NCBI GenBank assembly: GCA_010206265.1
Contig: VIQV01000026.1
Location: 124,001-188,000, forward strand
Direction: 5' to 3'
From: Lachnospiraceae bacterium MD329
Lineage (GTDB): Bacteria; Bacillota; Clostridia; UBA1381
Length of the DNA: 64,000 bases
Below are positions 1 to 8,343 of the stretch, in pieces. The notes beneath the pieces are model-generated. The model saw only the letters and a list, made by a program, of their open reading frames with translations, searched no databases and was not told where the DNA came from. Position 1 is the first letter of the stretch, and each line of letters begins with the position of its first letter. Both the position numbers and the translations under genes were made by a program.

Positions 1-54
1 GGAATTTACCTTTCTGCTGAAAAACATAAGCGCTTTTTGTTTTACATTAATTAG

Positions 55-68
55 ACACACAAGTGTGT
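55..68. repeat. Short inverted repeat upstream of the first gene
   Basis: ACACAC and GTGTGT are perfect inverted arms separated by AA. The repeat lies about 30-40 bases upstream of the weak promoter candidate for the DUF4474 gene. It could be an operator, but nothing else in the window repeats it, so this is only a positional guess. Confidence 0.3.
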
Positions 69-97
69 TGTTTGGTTCAAAAAATAATAAAAAATTT

Positions 98-125
98 TTG
101 AATACAATGCCGTTAAGGCTATTAT
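98..125 (+). promoter_or_regulatory. Weak sigma-A promoter candidate for the DUF4474 gene
   Basis: TTGAAT and TATTAT are separated by 16 bases and lie 60 bases upstream of the start codon. The spacing is one base short of the 17 seen in most promoters of this window, so the call is tentative. Confidence 0.3.
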
Positions 126-184
126 ATCACATTTTTACTGCGGCTGAATAGTATATCATAGAAAACTTTTATGGAGGTAAGAAT

Positions 185-1420
185 ATGGAAAAATATATTA
201 TAATTGCGTCAATCGCGGTTATACTTATAGCGCTGGGACTTGTATTCTTTATAAGAATGAAGAACTTCAAGCCGAATCCCGATAAGGCTAAACAGCTAAG
301 GGATTTAAACAGTGACTTAAAGTCTGCCGGATTTGCGTATGACTATAAAAATGATTATTTTTATTCACTAAGGAACTGCTGGCAGCGTGACGCTGGCTAT
401 TGCAGTATATATGATGAAGGTTCGCCGTTTTTTAATATGATAATGGACTGTGAACCGATAACGTTTTCCTATAACGGTAAACGGTGGCTGATTGAGCTGT
501 GGAAGGGACAGTATGGAATTACGACAGGTGCGGAAATCGGCGTTTATAATACCACTCGTGAGGATATACAGTCGGAGCGGTTTACAGGTACGTTTTATGA
601 GGCGATAAGCGACGCGGAACAGCTTGATTTGTCGTTTGTACTTTTAAAGAACGGTAAAAAACTGTTAAAGCGTAAGGCGCATCATTGGTGGCTGACAGCG
701 TTTAAGCTTGGTGAGTTTTCTGAGAAGGACTCGCTTGTGATGAACGCTAAAATAAAATTTCCTACTCAGAATATGGCAAAACGGTTTGTTGACGCGCTTA
801 TCGCAACAGGCTACAGCCGTAAGGAATTTTCAGCGCACGGAGCGACGGTAAAGGTCAAGTATACAACTCCTCATTCTAAGCAGCCTGTTTCGCAGGAGGG
901 AATACAGGAGGACGCAGTACAGCTTGTCAATAAAAATAACTGTTCTGCGTATCGGTTTGCAACGGCAAAGTATACCGATACTTTGGATAAACTTGAATAT
1001 TTGAAAGCGTTTGCACCTGAACTGTATGAGTTTATGTTACATTCTTTATATGCAAAGGGATTTTTCAAGGCATTTGACTGGCTGATTAAGCTTGTATACG
1101 GCGGACATAAGCCAAAGCCCGAGCCGCCGTGCTGTGAGCCTGAACCGCCGTGCTGTGAACCCGAACCACCGTGCTGTGAGCCCGAACCGCCGTGCTGTTG
1201 GCCCGAGCCGCCGTGCTGCGAGCCTGAACCACCGTGTTGTGAGCCCGAGCCGCCTTGTTGTTGGCCCGAGCCACCGTGCTGTGAACCCGAACCACCGTGT
1301 TACGAGCCCGAGCCGCCGTGCTGTGATTGCTGTTGCTGCTGTGACCCGTATGACGAATGTCGTCACACCCGTATGAATATTACGGATTTGAACGATGAGT
1401 GTGACGAAAAAGACTTCTAA
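185..1420 (+). CDS. Membrane-anchored DUF4474 protein with Cys-rich heptad-repeat tail
   Basis: One N-terminal membrane segment (about residues 5-23) is followed by a globular region of about 230 residues. Its motifs (Cys-Glu-Pro-Ile, Tyr-Asn-Gly-Lys-Arg-Trp-Leu-Ile-Glu, Lys-Gly-Gln-Tyr-Gly-Ile-Thr-Thr-Gly) are those I associate with DUF4474, a clostridial family of unknown function. Residues 311-380 are ten tandem seven-residue units of the form EPEPPCC, with Trp replacing the first Glu in two units and Tyr replacing one Cys. Five consecutive Cys and more Cys close the chain, giving about 26 Cys in the last 100 residues. The start has a GGAGG site eight bases upstream. The metallophosphoesterase gene begins inside its 3' end, so the two are probably co-translated. 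The tail suggests metal binding or disulfide cross-linking, but no function is known. Confidence 0.75.
   Translation: MEKYIIIASIAVILIALGLVFFIRMKNFKPNPDKAKQLRDLNSDLKSAGFAYDYKNDYFYSLRNCWQRDAGYCSIYDEGSPFFNMIMDCEPITFSYNGKRWLIELWKGQYGITTGAEIGVYNTTREDIQSERFTGTFYEAISDAEQLDLSFVLLKNGKKLLKRKAHHWWLTAFKLGEFSEKDSLVMNAKIKFPTQNMAKRFVDALIATGYSRKEFSAHGATVKVKYTTPHSKQPVSQEGIQEDAVQLVNKNNCSAYRFATAKYTDTLDKLEYLKAFAPELYEFMLHSLYAKGFFKAFDWLIKLVYGGHKPKPEPPCCEPEPPCCEPEPPCCEPEPPCCWPEPPCCEPEPPCCEPEPPCCWPEPPCCEPEPPCYEPEPPCCDCCCCCDPYDECRHTRMNITDLNDECDEKDF
1115..1324 (+). repeat. Ten 21-bp coding tandem repeats (PEPPCC units)
   Basis: Ten in-frame units of 21 bases encode (E/W/K)-P-E-P-P-C-C. Units differ mainly at third codon positions (ccg/cca, gag/gaa, tgc/tgt), so they are older than a recent slippage expansion and the peptide seems to be maintained by selection. 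Confidence 0.9.
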
Positions 1421-2312
1421 GATGTCTGCGACTGCACGAAAACTGCGGTGTGTATATAACACCGCGGAGGTAATACCGTTTGACGAGTGCTCAAAATTTA
1501 TAATTATGAGCGATTGTCACAGAGGACAGGGCAATACAGGCGATAATTTCACACAAAATCAGGCATTGCATTTTGCAGCGCTTGAATATTATTATAAGAA
1601 CGGTTTTAATTATATTGAACTGGGCGACGGCGATGAATTATGGGAGAACAGAAAAATACAGCCTATTATTGAGGTGCATAGTGATATTTTTTGGATAATG
1701 TCAAAATTCTATGATGAAAACAGACTGCGTATGCTGTACGGCAATCACGATATAGTAAAACGCCGTAAACAGGTTGCAAACAGAGTATTTAATAATTTCT
1801 ACTGTGACAGTGAGGAATGTAAGCTGTTTCCGGGGATAGAAATGCCCGAAGGACTTGTACTTGAGGATATAAAGACAAAGCGGAAAATATTGCTTGTTCA
1901 CGGTCATCAGGGAAGTTTTCTCAATGACACCATATGGCCTGCGGCAAGGTTTCTTGTACGTTATTTCTGGCGTCCGCTTGAACTGGTCGGCTTTACTGCG
2001 CCTACGGGCGCGGCACGTAATCACGGCAGAAAAGAGTCGATAGAGAAGAAACTTTCGTCTTACGCCAACTCAAATCAGATTATGCTTATAGCAGGTCATA
2101 CACACCGTCCAGCATATCCCAAACCCGGTACAGGATTGTATTTTAATGACGGCAGCTGTGTGCACCCGAGGAGCATTACAGGAATTGAGATAGAAAACAG
2201 AAAGATTTCTCTTGTGAAATGGTCGGTTTCATCTGATGAAAATTTGAATCTCTATGTAGAAAGACGGATTTTGGAAGGACCAAATTGTATAGATGAATTT
2301 TATATTGATTAA
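1395..2312 (+). CDS. Calcineurin-like metallophosphoesterase
   Basis: This is a binuclear metal phosphoesterase with the standard ordered motifs: Asp40-x-His42, Gly-Asp-Gly-Asp-Glu around residue 78, Gly-Asn-His118-Asp, Gly-His-Gln-Gly, and Gly-His235-Thr-His237. All metal ligands expected for the family are present, so it should be active; the substrate cannot be read from the sequence. The ATG at 1395 overlaps the previous gene by 26 bases and has no clear Shine-Dalgarno site. An alternative ATG at 1422, just after the upstream stop, is equally possible because conservation starts near residue 18. Either way it follows the DUF4474 gene directly and ends at a strong terminator, so the pair forms one unit. 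Confidence 0.85.
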   Translation: MSVTKKTSKMSATARKLRCVYNTAEVIPFDECSKFIIMSDCHRGQGNTGDNFTQNQALHFAALEYYYKNGFNYIELGDGDELWENRKIQPIIEVHSDIFWIMSKFYDENRLRMLYGNHDIVKRRKQVANRVFNNFYCDSEECKLFPGIEMPEGLVLEDIKTKRKILLVHGHQGSFLNDTIWPAARFLVRYFWRPLELVGFTAPTGAARNHGRKESIEKKLSSYANSNQIMLIAGHTHRPAYPKPGTGLYFNDGSCVHPRSITGIEIENRKISLVKWSVSSDENLNLYVERRILEGPNCIDEFYID

Positions 2313-2335
2313 GGGCTGTGTATTCAGCCCTTTTT
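2311..2335 (+). terminator. Intrinsic terminator after the metallophosphoesterase
   Basis: AAGGGCTG and CAGCCCTT form a stem followed by a T run; it begins at the stop codon. Confidence 0.85.
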
Positions 2336-2337
2336 AC

Positions 2338-2366
2338 TTGATAAAATAACAGTAAAGTATTATAAT
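2338..2366 (+). promoter_or_regulatory. Sigma-A promoter of hydE
   Basis: TTGATA and TATAAT are 17 bases apart, just after the preceding terminator and about 19 bases before the hydE ATG. Confidence 0.75.
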
Positions 2367-2384
2367 ATTATTGGAGGATTAATT

Positions 2385-3401
2385 ATGGATATACATTCAA
2401 TAAATAAACAAGAGCTTACAGAGATAATAGAAAAAAATAAATTAAACCCATCGGAGGAGCTTTTAAGCGCCGCAAGGTCTGTGCGCAATAAATATTACGG
2501 CAACAGAATATTTGTACGAGGACTTATAGAATTTACAAACTACTGCAAAAATAACTGTTTTTACTGCGGTATAAGAGCAGGAAATAAAAATGCCCGACGC
2601 TACAGGCTGACGGAGGAGGAGATAATGCAATGCTGTGATGAAGGTAACAGACTGGGTTTTAATACCTTTGTTTTGCAGGGCGGTGAGGACGGATATTTTA
2701 CAGACGAAAAAATATGCGGTATTGTAAGCCGTATTAAATCCAAATATCCTGATTGCGCGGTTACGCTTTCAATAGGAGAAAAGACTCGTGAAAGCTATAA
2801 GGCTTACCGTGACGCAGGCGCCGACAGATATCTCCTGCGCCACGAAACTGCAAACAACGGTCATTACAAAAGACTTCACCCGAAGGAAATGTTGCTTGAA
2901 AACCGTAAACAGTGCTTATATACCCTGCGTGAACTCGGATTTCAGGTAGGAGCAGGATTTATGGTGGGTTCACCGTATCAGACGAGCGAAATGCTTGCGG
3001 AGGATTTAATATTCCTGCGTGAACTTCAACCGCATATGGTAGGGATAGGACCTTTTATTCCGCATTGTGACAGTATATTTGCGGACAGGCAGGCAGGCAC
3101 GTTACAGCTTACGCTTACAATGCTTGCGCTTGTAAGGCTTACATTGCCTAAAACGTTGCTTCCGTCTACAACTGCGCTTGGAACAATAGACCCCGAAGGT
3201 AGGGAAAAGGGCTTTGACGCAGGCGCAAATGTTGTTATGCCGAATTTGTCGCCAACTTCTGTACGCGGAGATTATGCTCTTTATAATGATAAAATATGTA
3301 CAGGCGATGAATCGGCGCAGTGCGTAAAATGCCTGCGCGGACGTATTGAACGCGCGGGATATGTTATGGATATGGGGCGCGGAGATTCCCTGACCATCTG
3401 A
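2385..3401 (+). CDS. hydE: [FeFe] hydrogenase H-cluster maturase, radical SAM HydE
   Basis: HydE is a radical-SAM enzyme that, with HydG and HydF, builds the diiron subcluster of [FeFe] hydrogenases. Cys54-x3-Cys58-x2-Cys61 (with Phe-Tyr before the last Cys) is the radical-SAM iron-sulfur motif. The segments Leu-Gln-Gly-Gly-Glu-Asp, Arg-His-Glu-Thr and Gly-Phe-Met-Val-Gly are typical of HydE. A C-terminal Cys-x2-Cys is also present. The length of 338 residues is close to the family norm. A GGAGG site precedes the ATG. hydF, hydG and the hydrogenase itself are not in this window, so the gene is an orphan relative to its partners. BioB and PylB are related radical-SAM families, but the motif context favours HydE. 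Confidence 0.9.
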   Translation: MDIHSINKQELTEIIEKNKLNPSEELLSAARSVRNKYYGNRIFVRGLIEFTNYCKNNCFYCGIRAGNKNARRYRLTEEEIMQCCDEGNRLGFNTFVLQGGEDGYFTDEKICGIVSRIKSKYPDCAVTLSIGEKTRESYKAYRDAGADRYLLRHETANNGHYKRLHPKEMLLENRKQCLYTLRELGFQVGAGFMVGSPYQTSEMLAEDLIFLRELQPHMVGIGPFIPHCDSIFADRQAGTLQLTLTMLALVRLTLPKTLLPSTTALGTIDPEGREKGFDAGANVVMPNLSPTSVRGDYALYNDKICTGDESAQCVKCLRGRIERAGYVMDMGRGDSLTI

Positions 3402-3454
3402 TTTTGTTATAAATTATAGTATAAGCGGTTACAATAAAATACGAGGTGTGAAAG

Positions 3455-3712
3455 ATGAGAGAGTTTAATTTTACGGTGACCGACTCGCTTGGTCTGCACG
3501 CGCGTCCGGCTGGTATTATTGTAAAAGAAAGCGGTAAATACAGTTCAAAAATTAATGTTATACACAATGGAAAAATTGCGGACGCAAAACGTATATTTTC
3601 CGTGATGGGGCTTATGGCTCAGCATGGTGATACTGTGACAGTCAGAATACAGGGCGAGGACGAGGAAAAGGCGTCGGAGAGAATAGAAAAGGTTTTTCAA
3701 ACATATTTGTAA
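3455..3712 (+). CDS. HPr-family phosphocarrier with Ser46 replaced by Arg
   Basis: This 85-residue protein has the HPr fold signature, with the phosphorylated His15 in the motif Gly-Leu-His-Ala-Arg-Pro-Ala-Gly. It could therefore accept phosphate from enzyme I of the sugar phosphotransferase system. The regulatory site contacted by HPr kinase in Firmicutes is altered: residue 46 is Arg instead of Ser (Ala44-Lys45-Arg46-Ile47), and Ser49 replaces the usual Gly. It can thus probably not serve as the P-Ser-HPr corepressor of CcpA. No enzyme I, HPr kinase or PTS permease gene is in the window. It may be a second, PTS-like or regulatory paralogue. The ATG is preceded by GAGGTG. Confidence 0.85.
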   Translation: MREFNFTVTDSLGLHARPAGIIVKESGKYSSKINVIHNGKIADAKRIFSVMGLMAQHGDTVTVRIQGEDEEKASERIEKVFQTYL

Positions 3713-3714
3713 AA

Positions 3715-3755
3715 AGAACGGCTTAGCTGATTATTCAGCTTTAAGCCGTTCTCTT
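3715..3755. terminator. Bidirectional terminator between HPr and flippase genes
   Basis: AGAACGGCTTA and TAAGCCGTTCT flank an inner GCTGA/TCAGC pair, giving a long hairpin with A-rich and T-rich ends. It overlaps the last codons of the leftward flippase gene and serves both converging genes. Confidence 0.8.
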
Positions 3756-5209
3756 CTTATAATTAAAAAATATATACAAGGTACATAAATCAGCGTAATA
3801 ATTGCCGCGCCTGAAATTACCGATATAATTCCGTCTTGGGAAAAATGTCTGAAAATGATAACTGCGATAACGGTTGGTATAAACGCAGGCAGTAATTTAA
3901 GCGTACTGCGCCAGAAATAAAGTATATTAAGACCGACGCGCGTGTGATAGTATATGTTCATAATAATAATATTTCCAATGACAAGACCGATACAGGTGCC
4001 TGCTGCACAGCCAAGTTCACCGAATTTTATGCATAGCGGAATGCTTATCAGTATATTAAATGCGGCAATCAGAATATATACAACCGAACGGAATTTATGT
4101 AAATCTTTTGCGCGCTGAATTTCTATTCCGATAGACTGTGCTGACGTTATCAGTAACGGTGAAATCAGAATTATTGCTGTGTAATAAGGAATATCACTGT
4201 CCAGCCCTGACCATAACCGTATAAAAGGCTTTCCTACAGCGGTAAGCATTAAAAATACATATGTCATTATAATAAGCTGTAACCGTGAAAAACGGGTGAA
4301 AAAGCGTGTAAGATATACATTACTCTTACCCTGAGCAACAAGAGTATGCGCGCGAGGAGTAAACAGAGAGCAGAGAGCATAAGAAAACGTAAGGAAATAA
4401 CCGTTTAGCTGTGAACCGATGGAATAAAACGTTACGCTTTCAGAGCCTTTAAAAATACCGAGTATTGTTTTATCAACATTCCAGTTTATTTGGTCGCTTA
4501 TAATATTTAAAAATATAAAAAACGAGAAAACAGAAATCTGTTTAAAAATGGTTCTGTCAATATTAAATGAGAATCTCATATTGAGATGTTTTATACAGTA
4601 AAAAGCGCTTGAAACAAGTTTTACTGCGCTAATAGCTACAATACATACAGCGGCGGCGCTGCTGCCGAAACCGCATAACAAAAGAGGTAGTGTAATAAGC
4701 GGATTTAAAACCGCGGTTATTATAACGAGAAGTTTTTGAAATGTGAAACGTTCCTGTGACGCAATATGCATATCAAATATATTAAGCGGAAACGTAAGAG
4801 CTATGTTTACTGTCATTATTGCAAGCAGGCGTTTTAAATCTGCAATTTCCGTTTCGGTCATTGAATGCGTGAATAGAAGTTCGGCGTTAAGAGTAATAAC
4901 GGTTCCTGCAATCATCGAAAGCAGCGACGCGGCAAGAAAAATTATCAGAAACATTCCGTTAAGACCCGGGAGCATATTAAATTCACCTTTTTCGCGGTAC
5001 GGAGCGCAAAAACGCATATATGAACCTGTAAATCCAAAGCTTAAAATACCGAGATTTGCAATTGTTGATATGGCAAGCTGTAAAAGCCCGTAATCTGCAC
5101 TGCCGAGAAGGCGCAGAAGTACGGGAGTGTAAATAAGACTTATAAGACTTTGAATACAGATGGCAGTGTATGACAGAATCATTCCTGCCTTTAAATGATT
5201 ATTTTTCAT
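3731..5209 (-). CDS. Polysaccharide flippase (Wzx/MOP superfamily)
   Basis: This is an integral membrane protein of about 492 residues with 12-14 hydrophobic segments, and an N-terminal Tyr-Thr-Pro-Val-Leu-Leu-Arg-Leu-Leu-Gly-x3-Tyr-Gly-Leu motif typical of oligosaccharide flippases. Such proteins move undecaprenyl-linked oligosaccharides across the membrane. The chosen ATG (5209) has an AGGTG site; a longer frame to 5275 would overlap the upstream glycosyltransferase far more and has no ribosome site. The start overlaps the stop of the glycosyltransferase gene by 11 bases, implying translational coupling in one leftward operon. It most likely exports the glycan assembled by the adjacent glycosyltransferases and pyruvyl transferase. 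Confidence 0.85.
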   Translation of the reverse strand: MKNNHLKAGMILSYTAICIQSLISLIYTPVLLRLLGSADYGLLQLAISTIANLGILSFGFTGSYMRFCAPYREKGEFNMLPGLNGMFLIIFLAASLLSMIAGTVITLNAELLFTHSMTETEIADLKRLLAIMTVNIALTFPLNIFDMHIASQERFTFQKLLVIITAVLNPLITLPLLLCGFGSSAAAVCIVAISAVKLVSSAFYCIKHLNMRFSFNIDRTIFKQISVFSFFIFLNIISDQINWNVDKTILGIFKGSESVTFYSIGSQLNGYFLTFSYALCSLFTPRAHTLVAQGKSNVYLTRFFTRFSRLQLIIMTYVFLMLTAVGKPFIRLWSGLDSDIPYYTAIILISPLLITSAQSIGIEIQRAKDLHKFRSVVYILIAAFNILISIPLCIKFGELGCAAGTCIGLVIGNIIIMNIYYHTRVGLNILYFWRSTLKLLPAFIPTVIAVIIFRHFSQDGIISVISGAAIITLIYVPCIYFLIIRRERLKAE

Positions 5210-6251
5210 TTTTTTCACCTGATATTTTCTGAATGAATCGTGTAACAGTAATTCCTGCGGCAAGTAAAAGTACATTTTTCTTCATAACAAGCTTGAAATA
5301 CAGGCGGTGTATAAAAGATGACAGGAATAAATCTGATAAAAATCCATTTTGGGAGGAAAATTCGCATATTTCCTTTATAGAACGAAGTTTTTTCTTAAAC
5401 GGTTCCGTGTTTAACGGGCGCAGTTCATTACTAATTGCAACTTTGGTAAGGTATGCAAAATAATAGTCAAGCTGACCTGCATACGGCGACGCCGCAAAAT
5501 CTGAGTTTATGAAAAAATCGTAAAGCAGTTTAAAGCGTTCAAAATGCATTTTATCAAATACGGCAGTCATTTGATTTTGAGAGTGACGGTAATGGTACAG
5601 CGATCTGTTTTCCATAAAATACATACTGTTGGACGACAGAATATAAGGATAGACGCAGGCAGCGTCTTCTCCGACATTAATACCGTCGTAAACGTCAAGC
5701 TGAAATTTTATAAGCTTGTCGCGCCGGTACAGCTTGTTCCAGATTACGGGATAAACACCAAATTTATAAAATTCTCCTGTATAAAGCATATTCGGGAAAA
5801 TTTCAGTTTCAAGTCTGGTTCTGTCATAGAAACCTCCTTTTAAGCCAAGATGTGTACCGCCTGTGGAAAGCGGTTTTGAGGAGGTGTTGTGCTCAACGTC
5901 GCACATCACAAGGTCACAGCCGTATTTGTCCATATACGAAATCATTTCCTGATACATAGTTTTTTCAATGCGGTCATCTCCGTCAACATAACCTGCGTAT
6001 ATACCGCGCGCCGTTTTAAGACCTGTTTTTCTGGCGCTGACAACACCGCCGTTTTCCTTGTGAATAACTTTAATCCTGTTGTCAAGTTCGGCAAATCTAT
6101 CGCATATTACACCGCTGCCGTCGGTTGAACCGTCGTCAACAAGAATAAGTTCAAAATCTGTAAAAGTCTGCGCGAGAATACTTTCCACACATATTTCAAG
6201 AAATCTGCAAACATTGTATACAGGTACTATAATGCTTAATTTCGGGTTCAT
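5199..6251 (-). CDS. Glycosyltransferase family 2
   Basis: A GT-A fold glycosyltransferase of about 350 residues. It begins with the nucleotide-sugar binding strand (Leu-Ser-Ile-Ile-Val-Pro-Val-Tyr-Asn) and continues with Val-Asp-Asp-Gly-Ser-Thr-Asp and the metal-binding Asp-Gly-Asp-Asp motif. The real start is the ATG at 6251, which has a perfect AGGAGG eight bases upstream; the frame extends to 6317, but that part overlaps the promoter. It transfers a sugar, of unknown identity, to a lipid-linked acceptor and is coupled to the flippase downstream. Confidence 0.9.
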   Translation of the reverse strand: MNPKLSIIVPVYNVCRFLEICVESILAQTFTDFELILVDDGSTDGSGVICDRFAELDNRIKVIHKENGGVVSARKTGLKTARGIYAGYVDGDDRIEKTMYQEMISYMDKYGCDLVMCDVEHNTSSKPLSTGGTHLGLKGGFYDRTRLETEIFPNMLYTGEFYKFGVYPVIWNKLYRRDKLIKFQLDVYDGINVGEDAACVYPYILSSNSMYFMENRSLYHYRHSQNQMTAVFDKMHFERFKLLYDFFINSDFAASPYAGQLDYYFAYLTKVAISNELRPLNTEPFKKKLRSIKEICEFSSQNGFLSDLFLSSFIHRLYFKLVMKKNVLLLAAGITVTRFIQKISGEKNEK

Positions 6252-6284
6252 ATTCTGCGCCTCCTTTGTAAAAATTTCAATATA

Positions 6285-6313
6285 AGTATACCACTCTTTA
6301 AAGTTGCAGTCAA
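6285..6313 (-). promoter_or_regulatory. Sigma-A promoter, leftward glycan operon
   Basis: On the minus strand TTGACT and TATACT are 17 bases apart, about 35 bases from the glycosyltransferase start. Its -35 box lies only nine bases from the -35 box of the divergent promoter. Confidence 0.85.
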
Positions 6314-6322
6314 TCATAAGTA

Positions 6323-6351
6323 TTTACAAAATAAGGCTTGTGTGATAAGAT
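6323..6351 (+). promoter_or_regulatory. Sigma-A promoter, rightward glycan operon
   Basis: TTTACA and TAAGAT are 17 bases apart, 25 bases before the GTG start of the second glycosyltransferase. Confidence 0.7.
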
Positions 6352-6375
6352 ATATCCGTTAAGGGGGATAAGGCT

Positions 6376-7338
6376 GTGGACATTGCGGTAAGCGTTATTG
6401 TGCCCGTGTTTAACGGCGCAGATACAATAATAAGGTGTATAAATAGTATAGCGGAACAAACGCTTGAAAATATTGAAATTATAGTTGTGGACGACGGCTC
6501 TGAAGATAATACGGCAGAGCTTGTGCGCGATTTTTGTGACGCGCGTATACATATTATTTCTCAGGAAAATTCGGGTCAGGGCTTTGCGCGAAATACAGGA
6601 CTTGACTCGGCAAAAGGGAAGTATATAGCATTTGCGGACGCAGACGATACAATGGAAAAGGATATGCTGAAGGAGATGTTTGAACGCGCCGAAAAGACAG
6701 GCGCGGATATGGTTCAGTGTAATATATGCGACGTTTTTTTAGACGGACGCAGAGTGACGCAGTTAAAACCGATTGATAAAACAATGGATATAACAAATAC
6801 GGTGAAGTATGCTGATATTTATTTTGCGCGCTGCCGTCACAGCTATGAGGTATGCAATAAGATGATAAACAGAGAATTTTTTGTAAAAAGCGGGGTTCGG
6901 TTTTGTGATACTCGAAAGTATTTTTCAGAGGACTTGATGTTTAATATGTGTCTGTTAAAGTATTTAAGGAGAATCAGTTTTATTTCAGAGTCTTATTATA
7001 ATTATTATCAGCATAGCGGAAGTCATTTTCATTCCGACGCCGAACAGAGATGTAAGAAAATATACGGCTTGTTTTATGACTATATGACAAATGAGGATAA
7101 TACGGAAAATTTAATGTCTTATACGGCGGCAATGGTAATATTGTTTAATCTCGGATTTTGTATTGAAACTGATACCGCGCGGCAGATTATAGAAGATAAA
7201 TTTTTCAGAAAGTGTGTGAAAGACGCACTTTTCAGACGGTGCTCTGTAAAACACAGGATATTTCTCACAGCGGTGTATCTGCTGCCGCTGAGAGAGAAAC
7301 TAAAATTAATCGGTAAATACAGTACGAGGTGGACGTGA
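6376..7338 (+). CDS. Glycosyltransferase family 2
   Basis: A second GT2 enzyme of 320 residues. It has Val-Ser-Val-Ile-Val-Pro-Val-Phe-Asn at the N-terminus, Val-Val-Asp-Asp-Gly-Ser-Glu-Asp near residue 38 and Ala-Asp-Ala-Asp-Asp near residue 88 as the metal site. The start is GTG, with AAGGGGG upstream. It is divergent from the other glycosyltransferase/flippase pair and coupled to a pyruvyl transferase-family gene. Donor and acceptor are unknown; the setting suggests exopolysaccharide or wall glycan assembly. Confidence 0.9.
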   Translation: MDIAVSVIVPVFNGADTIIRCINSIAEQTLENIEIIVVDDGSEDNTAELVRDFCDARIHIISQENSGQGFARNTGLDSAKGKYIAFADADDTMEKDMLKEMFERAEKTGADMVQCNICDVFLDGRRVTQLKPIDKTMDITNTVKYADIYFARCRHSYEVCNKMINREFFVKSGVRFCDTRKYFSEDLMFNMCLLKYLRRISFISESYYNYYQHSGSHFHSDAEQRCKKIYGLFYDYMTNEDNTENLMSYTAAMVILFNLGFCIETDTARQIIEDKFFRKCVKDALFRRCSVKHRIFLTAVYLLPLREKLKLIGKYSTRWT

Positions 7339-8306
7339 TGAAAATTTTGCTTGACGGTTATATTGACAGCAATCTCGGTGATGATTTAATGCTTGCGCTT
7401 GCGGCGCGTGGACTGACGGACAATGAGCTTTATACAACCTCGGAAAAACTTAATATTGAAAATGTGCGTTTTACAGGTAAACGCAGGGGATACGATTATT
7501 GTCTGAAAGTAATCGGGTCGGGATTTCTCCTGCATAACAACAGGGGAATACCGTATCGTTTGCGTGAAATGTCGGAAGAGCGTCGTAGCGCGAAAAAACT
7601 CGCTGTTATAGGCTGTTCGCTGAGTGCGTTTACAGGTAAGGCGGCAGAAATGGTAATACGCCGTCAGCTTTCCGACTATGATTTTATAACTGTACGCGAC
7701 AATTTTTCATATGATTACATAAAAAAGAATGTGCCAAGAGCGAATTGTGAAAAGTATCCAGATATGGCATTTTCACTGCCCGACGAGTGGATACCTGACA
7801 TTAAGAGCGAGGGTATGCTCGGAATAAGCGTACATAATTCAGTATCTCCGTATATGCTTGCTGCTGCGGCTGACGGCTATATTGAAAAAACAGGCAGGGG
7901 AGCAATACTTATGTGTTTTAATACAGGCGCGGAAAATGACAGTCTGGCGGCGGAAAATGTGCTTAAGGCGGTAAGGAATAAGGATAATGTGGAAATTGTC
8001 CGATATACAACGATTCAAAATATGCTGTGTAATATGAAAAGATGCGGTGTAATTATGGGAATAAGACTTCATTCAATAGTGCTTGCCGCAAGAATGGGGA
8101 TTCCGTTTGTTCCTGTATCATATTCCGAAAAAACAACTAGAGTTTTGGAGGATATCAATTATACAGGTACTGTTTACGGTGCAGATTGCCGCGGTATATT
8201 AAAAAGTCTGCTGTTGCCGCCGCCGTTTACGCTTGATACGGCAATAATAAATTCTGCAAAAAAGCATATAATTCGTTTTAATGAGCATATAAACAAAGGA
8301 CGTTAA
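7338..8306 (+). CDS. Polysaccharide pyruvyl transferase family protein
   Basis: The N-terminus Leu-Leu-Asp-Gly-Tyr-x3-Asn-Leu-Gly-Asp-Asp and the C-terminal Gly-Ile-Arg-Leu-His-Ser-Ile-Val-Leu-Ala motif are those of the pyruvyl transferase superfamily (PF04230), which includes CsaB. These enzymes add ketal-linked pyruvate to wall or capsule sugars. The ATG at 7338 shares one base with the stop of the upstream glycosyltransferase (TGATG) and has GAGGTGG six bases upstream; an in-frame GTG at 7329 is less well placed. Some family members catalyse other transfers, so the pyruvylation role is inferred. Confidence 0.8.
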   Translation: MKILLDGYIDSNLGDDLMLALAARGLTDNELYTTSEKLNIENVRFTGKRRGYDYCLKVIGSGFLLHNNRGIPYRLREMSEERRSAKKLAVIGCSLSAFTGKAAEMVIRRQLSDYDFITVRDNFSYDYIKKNVPRANCEKYPDMAFSLPDEWIPDIKSEGMLGISVHNSVSPYMLAAAADGYIEKTGRGAILMCFNTGAENDSLAAENVLKAVRNKDNVEIVRYTTIQNMLCNMKRCGVIMGIRLHSIVLAARMGIPFVPVSYSEKTTRVLEDINYTGTVYGADCRGILKSLLLPPPFTLDTAIINSAKKHIIRFNEHINKGR

Positions 8307-8316
8307 GTCCTTTTTT
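8295..8316 (+). terminator. Intrinsic terminator of rightward glycan operon
   Basis: AAGGAC and GTCCTT flank a GTTAA loop that includes the stop codon, followed by a T run. Confidence 0.8.
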
Positions 8317-8343
8317 ATGTGATTTACAAAGGAAGTTTACTAT

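Noticed and set aside
1115-1324. Regular short repeats as a CRISPR array
   Set aside because: Units are contiguous, in frame, 21 bases long and without spacers; they encode a peptide repeat.
1046-1462. Minus-strand 138-codon frame opposite the Cys-rich repeat
   Set aside because: It is a shadow of the 21-bp coding repeat (Arg/Leu/Thr-rich repeats) and has no ribosome site.
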